DNA from: an uncultured Buttiauxella sp.
GTDB taxonomy: Bacteria; Pseudomonadota; Gammaproteobacteria; Enterobacterales; Enterobacteriaceae
Direction of reading: 5' to 3'
DNA: 64,000 bases
Assembly: GCA_946480445.1 (NCBI GenBank)
Contig: CAMLJN010000015.1
Span: 1 to 64,000, forward strand
Of this stretch, positions 8,182-17,561 are shown one piece after another (the stretch's first letter is position 1; the number at the start of each line of letters is the position of its first letter). Under the pieces are notes generated by a model, which was given only the letters and a program-made list of their open reading frames with translations, had not been told where the DNA came from and made no database searches. The translations under genes and the position numbers were made by a program.

Positions 8182-10383
8182 ATGATGATATCCAGGAAAC
8201 ACGCACTCTGGGCGCTAAACCCCCTGCTGCTGGCTATGATGGCACCGGCAAATGCGCAGCAAAATAATGAAGAAAATATTGTTGTCTCCGCCAACCGCAG
8301 CAACCGAACCGTGGCGGAAATGGCTCAGACGAGCTGGGTGATTGAGAATGCCGAACTGCAACAGCAGGTTCAGGGCGGTAAAGAACTCAAGGATGCGCTG
8401 GCGCAGCTTATCCCAGGTCTTGATGTCAGCAGCCAGAGCAGAACTAACTACGGAATGAATATGCGCGGGCGCCCAATGGTGATTCTCATCGACGGCGTGC
8501 GCCTTAACTCTTCCCGTACCGACAGCCGTCAGCTGGACTCTATCGACCCGTTCAATATTGAGCACGTCGAGGTCATCGCCGGAGCTACCTCGCTGTATGG
8601 CGGCGGCAGCACCGGCGGCCTGATTAATATCGTGACCAAAAAAGGCCAGCCGGAAACGCAGATGGAGTTCGAAACCGGCGTGAAGTCAGGCTTTAACAGC
8701 AGCAAAGACCATGATGAGCGTATCGCCAGCGCCCTTTCCGGCGGCAACGAGCACGCCTCAGGGCGCGTCTCCGTGGCCTATCAGAAATTTGGCGGCTGGT
8801 ATGACGGCAACGGCGATGCGACGCTGCTCGATAATACCCAGACGGGCCTGCAATATTCCGACCGCCTGGATATTATGGGCACCGGCACGCTGAATATAGA
8901 TGACACCCAGCAGCTCCAGCTGGTCGCCCAGTATTACAAAAGCAAAGGCGATGACGATTACGGCCTGAACCTCGGAAAGGACTTTTCGGCCATTACCGGC
9001 GCCAGCAAAGCTTACGTCAGCAAGGGGCTAAATTCTGACCGTGTTCCGGGCACCGAGCGTCACCTGATCAGCCTGCAATACGCCAACAGCGATTTCCTGG
9101 GTCAGGAGCTGGTAGGCCAGGTTTACTATCGCGACGAGTCGCAGCTGTTTTACCCGTTCCCGACCGTGAATAAAAGTCAGCAGGTGACGGCCCTTTCCTC
9201 CTCTCAACAGGATACCGATCAGTACGGCGCGAAGCTTACCCTGAACAGCGAACCGCTGGACGGCTGGCAGCTGACCTATGGCCTGGACGCCGATCACGAA
9301 CGCTTTACCTCCAACCAGATGTTCTTTGACCTGGCAAAAGCCAGCGCATCCGGCGGACTGAATAACCAGAGCATTTACACCACGGGACGCTACCCGGCCT
9401 ATGACATTACTAACCTGGCCGCGTTCCTGCAGTCGAGCTATGACATCAACGATCTCTTTACCTTAAGCGGCGGCGTGCGCTATCAGTACACCGAGAACAA
9501 AATCGACGACTTCATCGGTTACGCGCAGCAGCAGGCCATTGCTGCAGGGAAAGCCACGTCTGCCGACGCGATCCCGGGCGGCTCCACCGACTACGACAAT
9601 GCCCTGTTTAATGCCGGTATCCTGATGCATATTACCGAGCGCCAGCAGACCTGGCTGAATTTCTCCCAGGGCGTGGAGCTGCCTGATCCGGGTAAATATT
9701 ACGGTCGCGGAACCTATGGCCCGGCCGTTAACGGACATCTGCCGCTCACCAACAGCGTCAACGTCGGAGCAAGCAAACTCCAGGGCGTGAAGGTTGACTC
9801 TTACGAACTGGGCTGGCGCTATACCGGCGACAACCTGCGCACCCAGATTGCGACCTACTATTCTCTGTCAGACAAGAGCGTGGTAGCCAATAAAGATCTG
9901 ACTATCAGCGTGCTGGATGATAAACGTCGTATTTACGGGGTCGAAGGCGCAGTGGATTACTTTATTCCGGACACCAACTGGAGCACCGGCGGTAACTTTA
10001 ATGTCCTGAAAACGGAATCTAAGGTTAACGGCAAGTGGGAAAAGTATGATGTGAAAGTCGCAAGCCCGTCGAAGGCGACGGCCTACGTGGGCTGGGCACC
10101 AGATCCGTGGAGTCTGCGAGTGCAAACCACCACCTCGTTCAAGCTCAGCGACGACGCCGGTAACGAAGTCGACGGCTATACCACCGTCGACTTCCTTGGC
10201 AGCTACCAGCTGCCGGTGGGAACGTTGAGTTTCAGCGTTGAGAACCTGCTGGATCGCGATTACACCACCGTCTGGGGTCAGCGCGCACCTATGTATTACA
10301 GCCCGGGCTATGGCCCAGCCTCGCTGTATGACTATAAAGGTCGCGGTCGTACCTACGGCGTGAACTACTCAGTGCTGTTCTAA
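8182..10383 (+). CDS. iutA: TonB-dependent ferric aerobactin receptor IutA
   Basis: A 733-residue outer-membrane receptor for ferric aerobactin. It has a signal peptide of about 25 residues ending NAQQ, a TonB box (ENIVVSA), a plug domain (GLDVSSQSRTNYGMNMRGRP, then GATSLYGGGSTGGLINIVTK) and a 22-strand-type barrel ending in aromatic SVLF. It is very close to E. coli IutA. The start at 8182 is chosen because AAGGAA lies just upstream and it restores the signal peptide; the frame is open to 8155 but that adds no signal-like sequence. Last gene of the operon, 26 nt after iucD. Confidence 0.96.
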   Translation: MMISRKHALWALNPLLLAMMAPANAQQNNEENIVVSANRSNRTVAEMAQTSWVIENAELQQQVQGGKELKDALAQLIPGLDVSSQSRTNYGMNMRGRPMVILIDGVRLNSSRTDSRQLDSIDPFNIEHVEVIAGATSLYGGGSTGGLINIVTKKGQPETQMEFETGVKSGFNSSKDHDERIASALSGGNEHASGRVSVAYQKFGGWYDGNGDATLLDNTQTGLQYSDRLDIMGTGTLNIDDTQQLQLVAQYYKSKGDDDYGLNLGKDFSAITGASKAYVSKGLNSDRVPGTERHLISLQYANSDFLGQELVGQVYYRDESQLFYPFPTVNKSQQVTALSSSQQDTDQYGAKLTLNSEPLDGWQLTYGLDADHERFTSNQMFFDLAKASASGGLNNQSIYTTGRYPAYDITNLAAFLQSSYDINDLFTLSGGVRYQYTENKIDDFIGYAQQQAIAAGKATSADAIPGGSTDYDNALFNAGILMHITERQQTWLNFSQGVELPDPGKYYGRGTYGPAVNGHLPLTNSVNVGASKLQGVKVDSYELGWRYTGDNLRTQIATYYSLSDKSVVANKDLTISVLDDKRRIYGVEGAVDYFIPDTNWSTGGNFNVLKTESKVNGKWEKYDVKVASPSKATAYVGWAPDPWSLRVQTTTSFKLSDDAGNEVDGYTTVDFLGSYQLPVGTLSFSVENLLDRDYTTVWGQRAPMYYSPGYGPASLYDYKGRGRTYGVNYSVLF

Positions 10384-10392
10384 GCCCGTCCC

Positions 10393-10418
10393 GCAGGCCT
10401 GCCACAAGGCAGGCCTGC
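10393..10418. terminator. Hairpin between iutA and ycfJ (convergent genes)
   Basis: A perfect 10-bp stem (GCAGGCCTGC twice, itself palindromic) around a 6-nt loop begins 9 nt after the iutA stop. No clear T-run follows, so termination strength is uncertain. Its place between convergent genes suggests it serves both sides. Confidence 0.5.
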
Positions 10419-10420
10419 TC

Positions 10421-10957
10421 TTAGATCTTATTCAGCTCCAGCTGCCCGTTATCGTTTAAAGGGATCTGCGTACCGGGATCTTTATCCATACGGATTTTCC
10501 CCTGCTGATTGCCGATGCGATAAGTCACGTCATAGCCGAGCATTTTTTCTGACTTGTCATAGACGGTTTTACAGCGCTGTTGGGTCGTGGTGTAGGTATC
10601 GTTATCCTGCATGGCACCCTGCACCTGGTTACCGGCATAGCCGCCGCCCAGCGCGCCAGCTACGGTCGCCACGTCTCTGCCACGCCCGCCGCCAAACTGA
10701 TGTCCGATGACGCCACCGGCTACCGCGCCCAGCGCAGAACCGATAAGACGGTTTTCATCCTGTACCGGACGGCGATGCGTGACGGCTACATTACGGCACT
10801 CTTTGCGCGGCGTTTTAATTGTCTCCTTGATCGGTGTCGCAGACACCACCTGTGCGTACTGTGGCCCGCGGTCAAATACGTTCATGCTGGCCACCGCGGC
10901 AACGCCAAGTGCTGCGGCCACGCCAATACCTATACCCGCTAACATTGATTTATTCAC
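10421..10957 (-). CDS. ycfJ: YcfJ, glycine-zipper 2TM-domain envelope protein
   Basis: A 178-residue protein with an N-terminal membrane or signal segment (about residues 7-25) and a glycine-zipper region (GSALGAVAGGVIGHQFGGGRG, roughly 71-110) typical of the 2TM_glycine-zipper family. The precise function is not established; E. coli YcfJ is implicated in biofilm and envelope phenotypes. The start is GTG with AGGAGG 7 nt upstream. In E. coli it lies between ndh and comR; here the aerobactin locus is on its 3' side and an extra gene on its 5' side. Confidence 0.9.
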   Translation of the reverse strand: MNKSMLAGIGIGVAAALGVAAVASMNVFDRGPQYAQVVSATPIKETIKTPRKECRNVAVTHRRPVQDENRLIGSALGAVAGGVIGHQFGGGRGRDVATVAGALGGGYAGNQVQGAMQDNDTYTTTQQRCKTVYDKSEKMLGYDVTYRIGNQQGKIRMDKDPGTQIPLNDNGQLELNKI

Positions 10958-11271
10958 AGGACATCCTCCTGACTGTTTAATTACTCATAATTTTGCAACC
11001 AATTACGATCTTCCACCTATCAGAAAAAGGATCAAAAAAGCGGGTTTAGGTGCCGGTATGCCGGGTTTGAGAGAAATCCTAAGCACTAAAAGCTTAGCTT
11101 AGGATTTTTGTGTTCAATAGCCGTTAAAAAACAGGTGCAAGACCGTTTTTCAGCCTCATGATGCTGATTCAGGCACGGATACTTCTTGCCATTTAAATCT
11201 GCCTCGTCGTATAACTCTATCCGATTCCTGTAACGGGAAAAGGATAGTATTATCTCCCATGTGGCAGCCGT
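10958..11271. other. Gene-free interval between ycfJ and the AT-rich orphan gene
   Basis: No credible ORF on either strand. It holds the ycfJ promoter region at its left side and a perfect 11-bp inverted repeat (arms 11074-11084 and 11097-11107, 12-nt loop containing AAGCTT), with T5 immediately after on the + strand. On the - strand, on which the orphan gene is transcribed, the T-run is short. No transposon ends or tRNA are visible. Confidence 0.5.
11074..11107. terminator. Strong hairpin downstream of the orphan gene
   Basis: The arms AAATCCTAAGC and GCTTAGGATTT pair perfectly over 11 bp. The best T-run lies on the + strand (ATTTTTG), but the structure may also end transcripts of the orphan gene reading leftwards. 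Confidence 0.45.
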
Positions 11272-11940
11272 TTATACACTAATTTTACTGCTCCACTCTC
11301 TGATCTCCCGAATGCAATCTTTCACTTTATTCAACGTCTCATCATCATAGCCCTCTATGTTACCAAAGGCTTTGAAATTTTTTTCATCAGTAATTTTTGT
11401 TGCTAAAAATTTTGTGGCCGGCGTATTCAACTCTACATTTATTGTCTTTTGAAAAGACGCTAAACCAGTAGTAACACGACGAACTTCACTTAGAATTGGC
11501 ATGTCGCTTTTGAGGATATTATTACAAGCATCGGTAATACTCACGGCCAGGGTATTTATATAGTTAGAGGAATTTATCACAGCATTCATCGCGGCATTCT
11601 CTTCGCCCATACATTTGTTATCCTCGCCAACTCCGCCTACCAGTAACCCTCTGATAAAATCCGACTTTTCATTTCTCTCGAATCTAGCAGCTGAATTTCC
11701 TTCCACTACCTCTCTTTTATCAGATACAAAGCGTCCTGGAGGCAATAAATTATCTTTCAAATCTGTGTATTTTTGATACTTAACAGGAGAAAAATGATTA
11801 GTTGAATTCCGGATTTTATTAAGTTTGTTGGTAATCATTTTTATGGCATAATCTCTATGCTTACTGTCGATTTTTGCCAGTTCAGCGGCAGCTTCCGTGC
11901 TTTTGAAAATATACGCCCGTGCCAAAAGATTGATATTCAT
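11272..11940 (-). CDS. AT-rich orphan gene, hypothetical protein
   Basis: A 222-residue protein that I do not recognise. It is soluble, with no signal peptide or membrane segment, rich in Asn, Lys, Ser and Ile, and predicted mostly helical: N-terminal AAAELAKIDSKH, a central GLLVGGVGEDNKCMGEENAAM segment and a C-terminal ETLNKVKDCIREIREW helix. The DNA is visibly much more AT-rich and uses rarer codons than ndh and ycfJ on either side. In E. coli ycfJ and ndh are neighbours, so the gene looks horizontally acquired. The ATG at 11940 has a GGG 7 nt upstream. A secreted effector or toxin is possible from composition alone; no motif supports a specific activity. Confidence 0.6.
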   Translation of the reverse strand: MNINLLARAYIFKSTEAAAELAKIDSKHRDYAIKMITNKLNKIRNSTNHFSPVKYQKYTDLKDNLLPPGRFVSDKREVVEGNSAARFERNEKSDFIRGLLVGGVGEDNKCMGEENAAMNAVINSSNYINTLAVSITDACNNILKSDMPILSEVRRVTTGLASFQKTINVELNTPATKFLATKITDEKNFKAFGNIEGYDDETLNKVKDCIREIREWSSKISV

Positions 11941-12130
11941 TTATGTACCCATCGTAAAAATCCAGGGCGCTAATTCTAAATACATTAGATAAGTGACGAT
12001 ATAAATTAACGCCTTTACGATACCCGCACCGTAGATACCAGGGTACTGAGGTTAGATAAGACCAGAAATCCGGGCTACGGTGGTCAGACGGTACAACCCG
12101 TCAACAGCAAGATGACAATATTTGACGGAC

Positions 12131-12168
12131 GAAAATGAAAACGGCTCCCTGTAATGGGAGCCATTTTA
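12131..12168. terminator. Terminator downstream of ndh
   Basis: A 7-bp GC-rich stem (GGCTCCC 12143-12149 and GGGAGCC 12156-12162) with a 6-nt loop. Read on the - strand it is followed by GTTTTCATTTT, fitting termination of ndh; on the + strand ATTTTATG follows. Confidence 0.75.
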
Positions 12169-12207
12169 TGTCGCCGTCAGGTCGGCGCTCTTAAACAGTG
12201 CTATCGC

Positions 12208-13512
12208 TTAATGTAGTTTCAGACGCGGACGAATCACGCGGTTGATACTGCCTACCAGCATCATCAGCCCGGTTTTGAAATAGCCGTGCAGCGCAACCTG
12301 GTGCATACGATACAGCGAGATATACACGAAGCGAGCCATGCGTCCTTCCACCATCATTGAACCGCGCATCAGGTTGCCCATCAGGCTGCCTACGGTGGAG
12401 AACTTAGACAGCGAAACCAGGGAACCGTGATCCTTATAGACATAGGATTTCAGCGGCTGGCCTTTCCTTTGAGCGATGATATTCTTCAGCACCAGGGAAG
12501 CCATCTGGTGTGCGGCCTGAGCGCGTGGAGGCACAAAGCCGCCTTCCGGACGTGCGCAGGATGCACAGTCGCCAATCGCATAAATATCAGGATCGCGAGT
12601 GGTTTGCAGGGTGGGCTCGGTCACCAGCTGGTTGATGCGGTTAGTTTCAAGCCCGCCGATGTCTTTCATAAAGTCCGGCGCTTTAATGCCCGCCGCCCAG
12701 ACCATCAGATCGGCGGCAATAAATTCACCGTCTTTGGTATTGAGGCCACCTGCTTCGGCAGATGTCACCATAGTTTGGGTCAGAACACGCACGCCGAGTT
12801 TGGTCAGCTCGCTGTGCGCCGCCGCAGAGATTCGCGGAGGCAGCGCAGGAAGAATACGTTCACCCGCTTCCACCAGCGTCACGTTCAGTGCTTCGTTGGT
12901 CAGGCCTTTATAACCGTAGCTGTGCAGCTGTTTCACCGCATTGTGCAGCTCGGCCGACAGCTCAACGCCCGTTGCTCCGCCGCCGACGATAGCAATGTTC
13001 ACTTTGCCACCGGCGCCAAGGTTAGCGGAATATTTCAGGAACAGATTCAGCATCTCCGAGTGGAAACGACGCGCCTGATGCGGGTTATCGAGGAAGATAC
13101 AGTGATCTTTCACGCCCGGCGTGTTGAAGTCGTTGGAGGTGCTGCCCAACGCCATGACCAGCGTGTCATAGGCAAGCTTGCGTTCAGGTACCAACAGCTC
13201 ACCCTTCTCGTCGCGCAGTTCCGCAAGGGTTAAGGTTTTGGCTTCGCGGTTGATGTCCACCACGGAACCGAGCTGGAACTGGAAATGGTGGTTACGCGCA
13301 TGGGCCAGATAGCTCAGCGCGTCCACACCTTCATCCAGAGAGCCGGTGGCCACTTCGTGCAACAGCGGCTTCCACAGATGGCTGTGATTGCGGTCCACCA
13401 GCGTAATTTTGGCTTTCTTGCCACGGCCCAGTTTCTTCCCTAACTGTGTGGCCAGTTCAAGTCCGCCTGCACCACCACCTACAATGACAATCTTTCTTAA
13501 TGGCGTAGTCAA
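12208..13512 (-). CDS. ndh: Type II NADH:quinone dehydrogenase Ndh
   Basis: A 434-residue single-subunit, non-proton-pumping NADH dehydrogenase on the inner face of the inner membrane that feeds electrons to ubiquinone. The N-terminal FAD Rossmann motif is [12 protein letters not shown] and the second, NADH-binding one is [12 protein letters not shown]; the C-terminal region around [16 protein letters not shown] anchors the protein to the membrane. TTG at 13512 is chosen as start, as in E. coli ndh: AGGGGG lies 4 nt upstream and the length equals E. coli Ndh, although the frame is open to 13536. A perfect FNR box upstream implies anaerobic repression. Confidence 0.96.
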   Translation of the reverse strand: MTTPLRKIVIVGGGAGGLELATQLGKKLGRGKKAKITLVDRNHSHLWKPLLHEVATGSLDEGVDALSYLAHARNHHFQFQLGSVVDINREAKTLTLAELRDEKGELLVPERKLAYDTLVMALGSTSNDFNTPGVKDHCIFLDNPHQARRFHSEMLNLFLKYSANLGAGGKVNIAIVGGGATGVELSAELHNAVKQLHSYGYKGLTNEALNVTLVEAGERILPALPPRISAAAHSELTKLGVRVLTQTMVTSAEAGGLNTKDGEFIAADLMVWAAGIKAPDFMKDIGGLETNRINQLVTEPTLQTTRDPDIYAIGDCASCARPEGGFVPPRAQAAHQMASLVLKNIIAQRKGQPLKSYVYKDHGSLVSLSKFSTVGSLMGNLMRGSMMVEGRMARFVYISLYRMHQVALHGYFKTGLMMLVGSINRVIRPRLKLH

Positions 13513-13645
13513 ATGACCCCCTAAAATATTAACCAATTGTTAATTAAAAGTTATCTAAATAACGTTTAATTAACAACAGGTTGCGCGTTCACGCCCATTC
13601 ATCTGACCTGAGAATACCATGAACGGCACATTGGTCATACCAAAA

Positions 13646-13659
13646 TTGATATACATCAA
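13646..13659. promoter_or_regulatory. FNR-binding site upstream of ndh
   Basis: TTGATATACATCAA is a perfect match to the FNR consensus TTGAT-N4-ATCAA. It lies 134 bp upstream of the ndh start. In E. coli FNR represses ndh without oxygen, so the same control is expected. Confidence 0.85.
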
Positions 13660-13681
13660 TTTTAATGCCGAAAAGATAAAC

Positions 13682-13717
13682 AAAAAGGGCCAGCATAAGC
13701 TGACCCGTAATTTTTTT
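13682..13717. terminator. Bidirectional terminator downstream of ycfP
   Basis: An 8-bp stem with one G-U pair (GGGCCAGC 13687-13694, GCTGACCC 13699-13706) and ATAA loop has T5 on the - strand side and T7 on the + strand side. It ends ycfP and insulates the ndh promoter. Confidence 0.75.
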
Positions 13718-13735
13718 GCTCGCGTTACCGGGATG

Positions 13736-14278
13736 TTACCCCAGCGTTTTAAACGCTTTGATCCGTTGCAGGTGCGGAGAGATGTTTTTAAATTTATGCG
13801 TTTGCTCTTCGTCCCAGACGATTTCATAGAAGTGATGCAGCGTCCCGGCGGTTCTCTGGCTATCCAGAGCCTCATCATGGCGTGACAGGATAGTCAGGCA
13901 GCGATCGCGGTTTTTCTCCCGAAAGTTTTGCACACACTTGGTCGTGATGTCGGTGTACTCTTCAGGACGATCGATTTTCCCTTCCATATTCTCCTGCGGA
14001 AAAAGATTCGGGTTGAAAATAACCTGCCGCATATCGCACAGAAAACCAATACGTTCAGCCCAGAATCCTCCCAGACCTACGCCACAGATCAGCGGGCGCT
14101 CGTCATCGCTCAGCTGCTGCATTTTATCGACTTCTTTAAGCAAGTGCTGCATATCATGTTTCGGGTGCCGGGTACTGTAGCTGATGAGCCGTACATCCGG
14201 GTCGATAAACTGAAGCTGCAGCACCTTTTCATGGTTACCGGGACTGTTAGAGTCAAAACCGTGTAAATAGATAATCAT
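13736..14278 (-). CDS. ycfP: YcfP, UPF0227 alpha/beta-hydrolase-fold protein
   Basis: A 180-residue cytosolic protein of the YcfP/YqiA-like family ([16 protein letters not shown] at the N terminus). The usual nucleophile elbow GxSxG is GVGLGG here, as in E. coli YcfP, so it lacks a serine nucleophile and may not be an esterase. It follows nagZ and probably belongs to the hinT-ycfL-lpoB-thiK-nagZ-ycfP transcription unit. No function is established. Confidence 0.9.
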   Translation of the reverse strand: MIIYLHGFDSNSPGNHEKVLQLQFIDPDVRLISYSTRHPKHDMQHLLKEVDKMQQLSDDERPLICGVGLGGFWAERIGFLCDMRQVIFNPNLFPQENMEGKIDRPEEYTDITTKCVQNFREKNRDRCLTILSRHDEALDSQRTAGTLHHFYEIVWDEEQTHKFKNISPHLQRIKAFKTLG

Positions 14279-14299
14279 TGCATCCTCACCGCACGAATA

Positions 14300-14315
14300 C
14301 CGGCCCTGCGGCCGG
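14300..14315. other. Short GC hairpin between nagZ and ycfP
   Basis: CCGGCC and GGCCGG form a 6-bp stem with a CTGC loop and no T-run. It may protect an mRNA end or attenuate transcription into ycfP. Confidence 0.3.
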
Positions 14316-14320
14316 AGGGG

Positions 14321-15346
14321 TTAAAGACCCGCCTTGTGGGCCAGCCACTGCTCTTGCAAGGCTTCAAGCTGCTGGCTGACCTGTTTCCAGCGCTCAGAGG
14401 CCATCAGCTCCTGACGGGTAAATGAACCTTTATGATACAAAGCTGTAACACGTTCTGCTTTGACCGGAGACAGGTTATCCAGCACGCTCACGGCCCCCTT
14501 ACGATTATTACAGACAAGGATCATATCGCAACCTGCATCCAGCGAAGCCTGGCCGCGCTCGGCGTAGCTGCCCATAATGGCCGCACCTTCCATCGACAGA
14601 TCGTCTGAGAAAATCACGCCTTCAAAGCCCAGCTCACCGCGCAACACGGTTTTTAACCAGTGTGGGGATCCGCTGGCCGGACGGGGATCGACCTTGGGGT
14701 AGATTACATGCGCAGGCATAATGGCGTCGAGTTTGTTATCGGTAATCAGACTGCGGAAAATCTGCATATCATGCTGGCGAATGACGGCTTCTTCACGCTC
14801 GTCGCGCGGCGTTTCCTTATGGGAATCCGCGATGACCGCACCGTGGCCCGGGAAGTGCTTGCCGGTGGTTTTCATTCCAGCGGCGTGCATACCGTCGATG
14901 AACCGCGTCGCCATGGCCAGCGCCTTGCGCGGATCTTCATGGTAAGAACGCTCGCCGATGGCCGCGCTGATATGGCCGACATCCAGCACCGGCGCAAAGC
15001 TGATATCAATATCCATAGCCAGCATTTCGCAGGCCATTAGCCAGCCCGCATCCTGAGCAAGCTCGCCGCCCTTCTCAAGCCCGTGCAGCGCGGCAAAAGA
15101 CTGCGCGGCAGGGAGGCGGGTAAACCCTTCCCGGAAACGCTGGACGCGGCCACCTTCCTGATCGACCGCGACCACGAGGTGATTGCGTGAAGCTTCGCGA
15201 ATCTGGCGCACCAGCTCGCGCAGCTGCTCAGGATCGTGATAGTTACGGGTAAACAGAATCAGCCCACCCACCAGCGGGTGCTGCAGAATTTCGCGCTCTT
15301 CGGCATCCAGCTCAAAGCCTGCCACATCCAACATTACCGGACCCAC
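14321..15346 (-). CDS. nagZ: Beta-N-acetylhexosaminidase NagZ
   Basis: A 341-residue cytosolic glycoside hydrolase family 3 enzyme that removes GlcNAc from 1,6-anhydro-muropeptides during cell-wall recycling. Its product is the inducer signal for AmpC beta-lactamase where ampR is present. The catalytic His loop is KHFPGHG and the nucleophile Asp lies in FSDDLSM. GTG at 15346 is chosen because AGAGAGG lies 5 nt upstream and the length equals E. coli NagZ; an ATG at 15367 would overlap thiK. Confidence 0.95.
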   Translation of the reverse strand: MGPVMLDVAGFELDAEEREILQHPLVGGLILFTRNYHDPEQLRELVRQIREASRNHLVVAVDQEGGRVQRFREGFTRLPAAQSFAALHGLEKGGELAQDAGWLMACEMLAMDIDISFAPVLDVGHISAAIGERSYHEDPRKALAMATRFIDGMHAAGMKTTGKHFPGHGAVIADSHKETPRDEREEAVIRQHDMQIFRSLITDNKLDAIMPAHVIYPKVDPRPASGSPHWLKTVLRGELGFEGVIFSDDLSMEGAAIMGSYAERGQASLDAGCDMILVCNNRKGAVSVLDNLSPVKAERVTALYHKGSFTRQELMASERWKQVSQQLEALQEQWLAHKAGL

Positions 15347-15359
15347 AATTACCTCTCTG

Positions 15360-16193
15360 TTAGTCATTTATCACTCGCAGCTGGCTCCACGCCTCGTCTG
15401 CCAGGGTTAAAAATTGTTTGTCACGCGTTTGCTGCCAGCGGCATTCATACCATGAAGCCATCAGCATCATAACCCAGGGCCGCCAGCCGGTGACCCCATC
15501 ACGCAGCGTTTGTACTGCAATATTACTTAACTGTGCATAATGCCGCAGCAGCCTCTCGCCATCAGTGTGAGCGGCAGCAAGCACCGCCGCCAGTTCCAGG
15601 GCAATGTCTCCGTCTCCGGCATATTCCCAGTCGATTAGCCTCAGGGCATGCGGCTGATGCACCAGGTTACCGGCATGGACGTCCATATGCAGCGGCGCAA
15701 GCCGCAGCGGCCTGGGTTCACCCGCGCGCTTCATCTGCTTTAGCCTGCGCAGCCAGAACAGAGTGCGCCTCGCTGGTGATGCCCGCTGCCAGTAATGTTC
15801 CAGCAGGGGAAGTAAAGTGATGCGCCAGCCAAAAAGCGGCTGACGATGCAGACGATAAAGTAAATCGCCCAGCAAGTGCGGGGCACAAGGCTGGGTTCTC
15901 ACCTCGCCTGCCAGCCATTCCACAATAAGCCAGTCTTCAGCCAGGCAGACCGGCTCAGGCCCGATCCCTGTGGGTAAGCGTTTTAAGGCACGGTACTGCC
16001 GCCGGAGCGAGACGCCGGGCATCGGCCGCTGAGGCTGACAACGCGCCACCAGCTCCCGATCGCCAATTTTGACATGCAGGCTGCCGCCGCTCAGCCCTTC
16101 CAGTTCGCAAAAGCTTCCGGCGGCCTGAGCCGCCGGAAGATGATGGGCAATCGCTGCCTGCAAAGACGCCTTACTGGGTTTGCTGTACTGCAC
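15360..16193 (-). CDS. thiK: Thiamine kinase ThiK
   Basis: A 277-residue aminoglycoside-phosphotransferase-fold kinase that phosphorylates salvaged thiamine to thiamine monophosphate. The catalytic loop is [11 protein letters not shown] and the Mg-binding motif is [11 protein letters not shown]. It starts at a GTG (16193) inside the last 23 bp of lpoB with AGGT upstream, so it is likely translationally coupled. The N-terminal third diverges markedly from E. coli ThiK, while the C-terminal catalytic half is close. Confidence 0.9.
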   Translation of the reverse strand: MQYSKPSKASLQAAIAHHLPAAQAAGSFCELEGLSGGSLHVKIGDRELVARCQPQRPMPGVSLRRQYRALKRLPTGIGPEPVCLAEDWLIVEWLAGEVRTQPCAPHLLGDLLYRLHRQPLFGWRITLLPLLEHYWQRASPARRTLFWLRRLKQMKRAGEPRPLRLAPLHMDVHAGNLVHQPHALRLIDWEYAGDGDIALELAAVLAAAHTDGERLLRHYAQLSNIAVQTLRDGVTGWRPWVMMLMASWYECRWQQTRDKQFLTLADEAWSQLRVIND

Positions 16194-16815
16194 CGTTACC
16201 TGACCAGATAATTTCGCCCGTCTGGACCAGCATCAGCTGCATTTTCACCGTTGGAGAACGCACGTTACCGCTGGCATTGCTGTACAGCACATACTGTGCG
16301 CCTACGTTACGGGCAATACCGATCGCTTTGCTGCGTGAGCCAAGGCTGTCCTGCGGTGACAGGCCCAGTTGCTGTTTAGCCATGGAAAGCTGCTGGGCGG
16401 AAACCAGAGTGAATTTACCGTTGTTGGCAAGCGCTCCGCGTAAGGCCTCCGTTGCTTTACTGGTTTCCAGCGCTCCGTTAGTCCGGTTATTGACGCTGTC
16501 CACCAGCAGCACGCCGCCCGGCGTTACGCCGTCAGCCTGCAACATTTTACCGACCAGAGGCTGTAGCGCGCTGCCCCAGTCATAAGTGCGAACTTTTGGC
16601 GTCGCAGGGATAGTGGGTTCAGGCTGGGTAACCGGCCCTGGCTGAGTCGGCACCGTCGGTACTGACGGCACGGTTGGCTCAGGCTGAACCGGCTGCGTAG
16701 TACCGGGTTTAACTTCATCTACCGGCGCGGGCTGTTCACCGCCACCTTTAATACAGCCGGACAGTATCATCGCCGCGGCGAGCACTACCAGATATCTGTG
16801 GATTCCCTTGATCAA
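16171..16815 (-). CDS. lpoB: Penicillin-binding protein activator LpoB
   Basis: A 214-residue outer-membrane lipoprotein that reaches through the peptidoglycan to activate PBP1b. The lipobox is LSGC with Cys21 as the acylation site; a Pro/Thr/Val-rich linker (about residues 29-75) precedes the globular domain, which holds the conserved LLVDSVNNRTNG and LVSAQQLSMAKQQLGLSPQD. The start is an unusual TTG at 16815 preceded by AAGGGGTG; no ATG upstream of the lipobox gives a proper signal peptide. Confidence 0.95.
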   Translation of the reverse strand: MIKGIHRYLVVLAAAMILSGCIKGGGEQPAPVDEVKPGTTQPVQPEPTVPSVPTVPTQPGPVTQPEPTIPATPKVRTYDWGSALQPLVGKMLQADGVTPGGVLLVDSVNNRTNGALETSKATEALRGALANNGKFTLVSAQQLSMAKQQLGLSPQDSLGSRSKAIGIARNVGAQYVLYSNASGNVRSPTVKMQLMLVQTGEIIWSGNGAVQQTQ

Positions 16816-16825
16816 AATTCACCCC

Positions 16826-17200
16826 TTACAAAGACAGAGAGAGACGCACCTTACGTGCATCCGGATAGCTGGCCGTTGAAGATACCGTTAAAGAAGACTT
16901 TGCCGGTATCGTGACGGAGCGCGATGGTTCAAGCGGATGAATCTCCAGCCCTTTAATGTCATACCAGTAGAAACGATAGTTGACGGTGACCGGCACGCTG
17001 CGCTCATTATACAACTGTGACTGGGAGACGGTGGCCCCCTCAACGGATGAAATATCAGGTTTTTCCGCGCTGATGCCGGACGCCAGCACGGCGGCCTCCA
17101 TCACCAGCGTCTGCTGATCGCTCACCGGGATCGCCGGACGGGAACCGCACCCCGCCATCAGCAGCCCCGCCAGCAGCAATAAGAGAGGGTTCCTTGTCAT
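16826..17200 (-). CDS. ycfL: YcfL family lipoprotein
   Basis: A 124-residue lipoprotein with a short signal peptide and lipobox MAGC (Cys18). The body contains LYNERSVPVTVNYRFYWYD-GLEIHPLE, the hallmark of the YcfL family. Function is unknown, though its constant place next to lpoB suggests an envelope role. The ATG at 17200 starts 4 nt after the hinT stop; an upstream in-frame start at 17233 would lie inside hinT and precede the signal peptide, so it is rejected. Confidence 0.9.
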   Translation of the reverse strand: MTRNPLLLLLAGLLMAGCGSRPAIPVSDQQTLVMEAAVLASGISAEKPDISSVEGATVSQSQLYNERSVPVTVNYRFYWYDIKGLEIHPLEPSRSVTIPAKSSLTVSSTASYPDARKVRLSLSL

Positions 17201-17204
17201 CCTG

Positions 17205-17561
17205 TTATCCTTTATGGGCGAGCATTGGCCCAAGCGCCCTGCCGCCCAGCAGGTGCATATGGATATGATAAACTTCCTGCCCGCCGTGGCGGTTGCAGTT
17301 CATGATTAAGCGATAGCCATCTTCCGCAATGCCTTCCTGTTCAGCAATCTTCGCCGCAACGCTCAGCATACGGCCTAACGCCGGTTCATGCTCCGCGGTG
17401 ACATCATTAACCGTCGGGATCAGTACGTTGGGGATGATAAGAAGATGGCTAGGCGCCTGGGGAGAGATATCGCGGAAAGCCGTGACAAGATCGTCCTGAT
17501 AAACGATGTCCGCCGGAATTTCGCGGCGAATGATTTTACTGAAAATGGTTTCTTCGGCCAT
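17205..17561 (-). CDS. hinT: Purine nucleoside phosphoramidase HinT
   Basis: A 118-residue HIT-family enzyme that hydrolyses adenosine 5'-phosphoramidates such as lysyl-AMP. The histidine triad [10 protein letters not shown] is near the C terminus. It is the first gene of the hinT-ycfL-lpoB-thiK-nagZ-ycfP run. In E. coli the gene on the other side is fhuE; here it is a foreign-looking interval and a PipB-like gene. Confidence 0.95.
   Translation of the reverse strand: MAEETIFSKIIRREIPADIVYQDDLVTAFRDISPQAPSHLLIIPNVLIPTVNDVTAEHEPALGRMLSVAAKIAEQEGIAEDGYRLIMNCNRHGGQEVYHIHMHLLGGRALGPMLAHKG

Noticed and set aside
1-12207. Integrative element or prophage carrying the aerobactin locus
   Set aside because: I looked for integrase, transposase, tRNA and flanking repeats around 125-172, 10384-10420 and 10958-12207 and found none.
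13736-14278. YcfP as an active serine esterase
   Set aside because: The nucleophile elbow is GVGLGG without serine, as in E. coli, so esterase activity is not supported.
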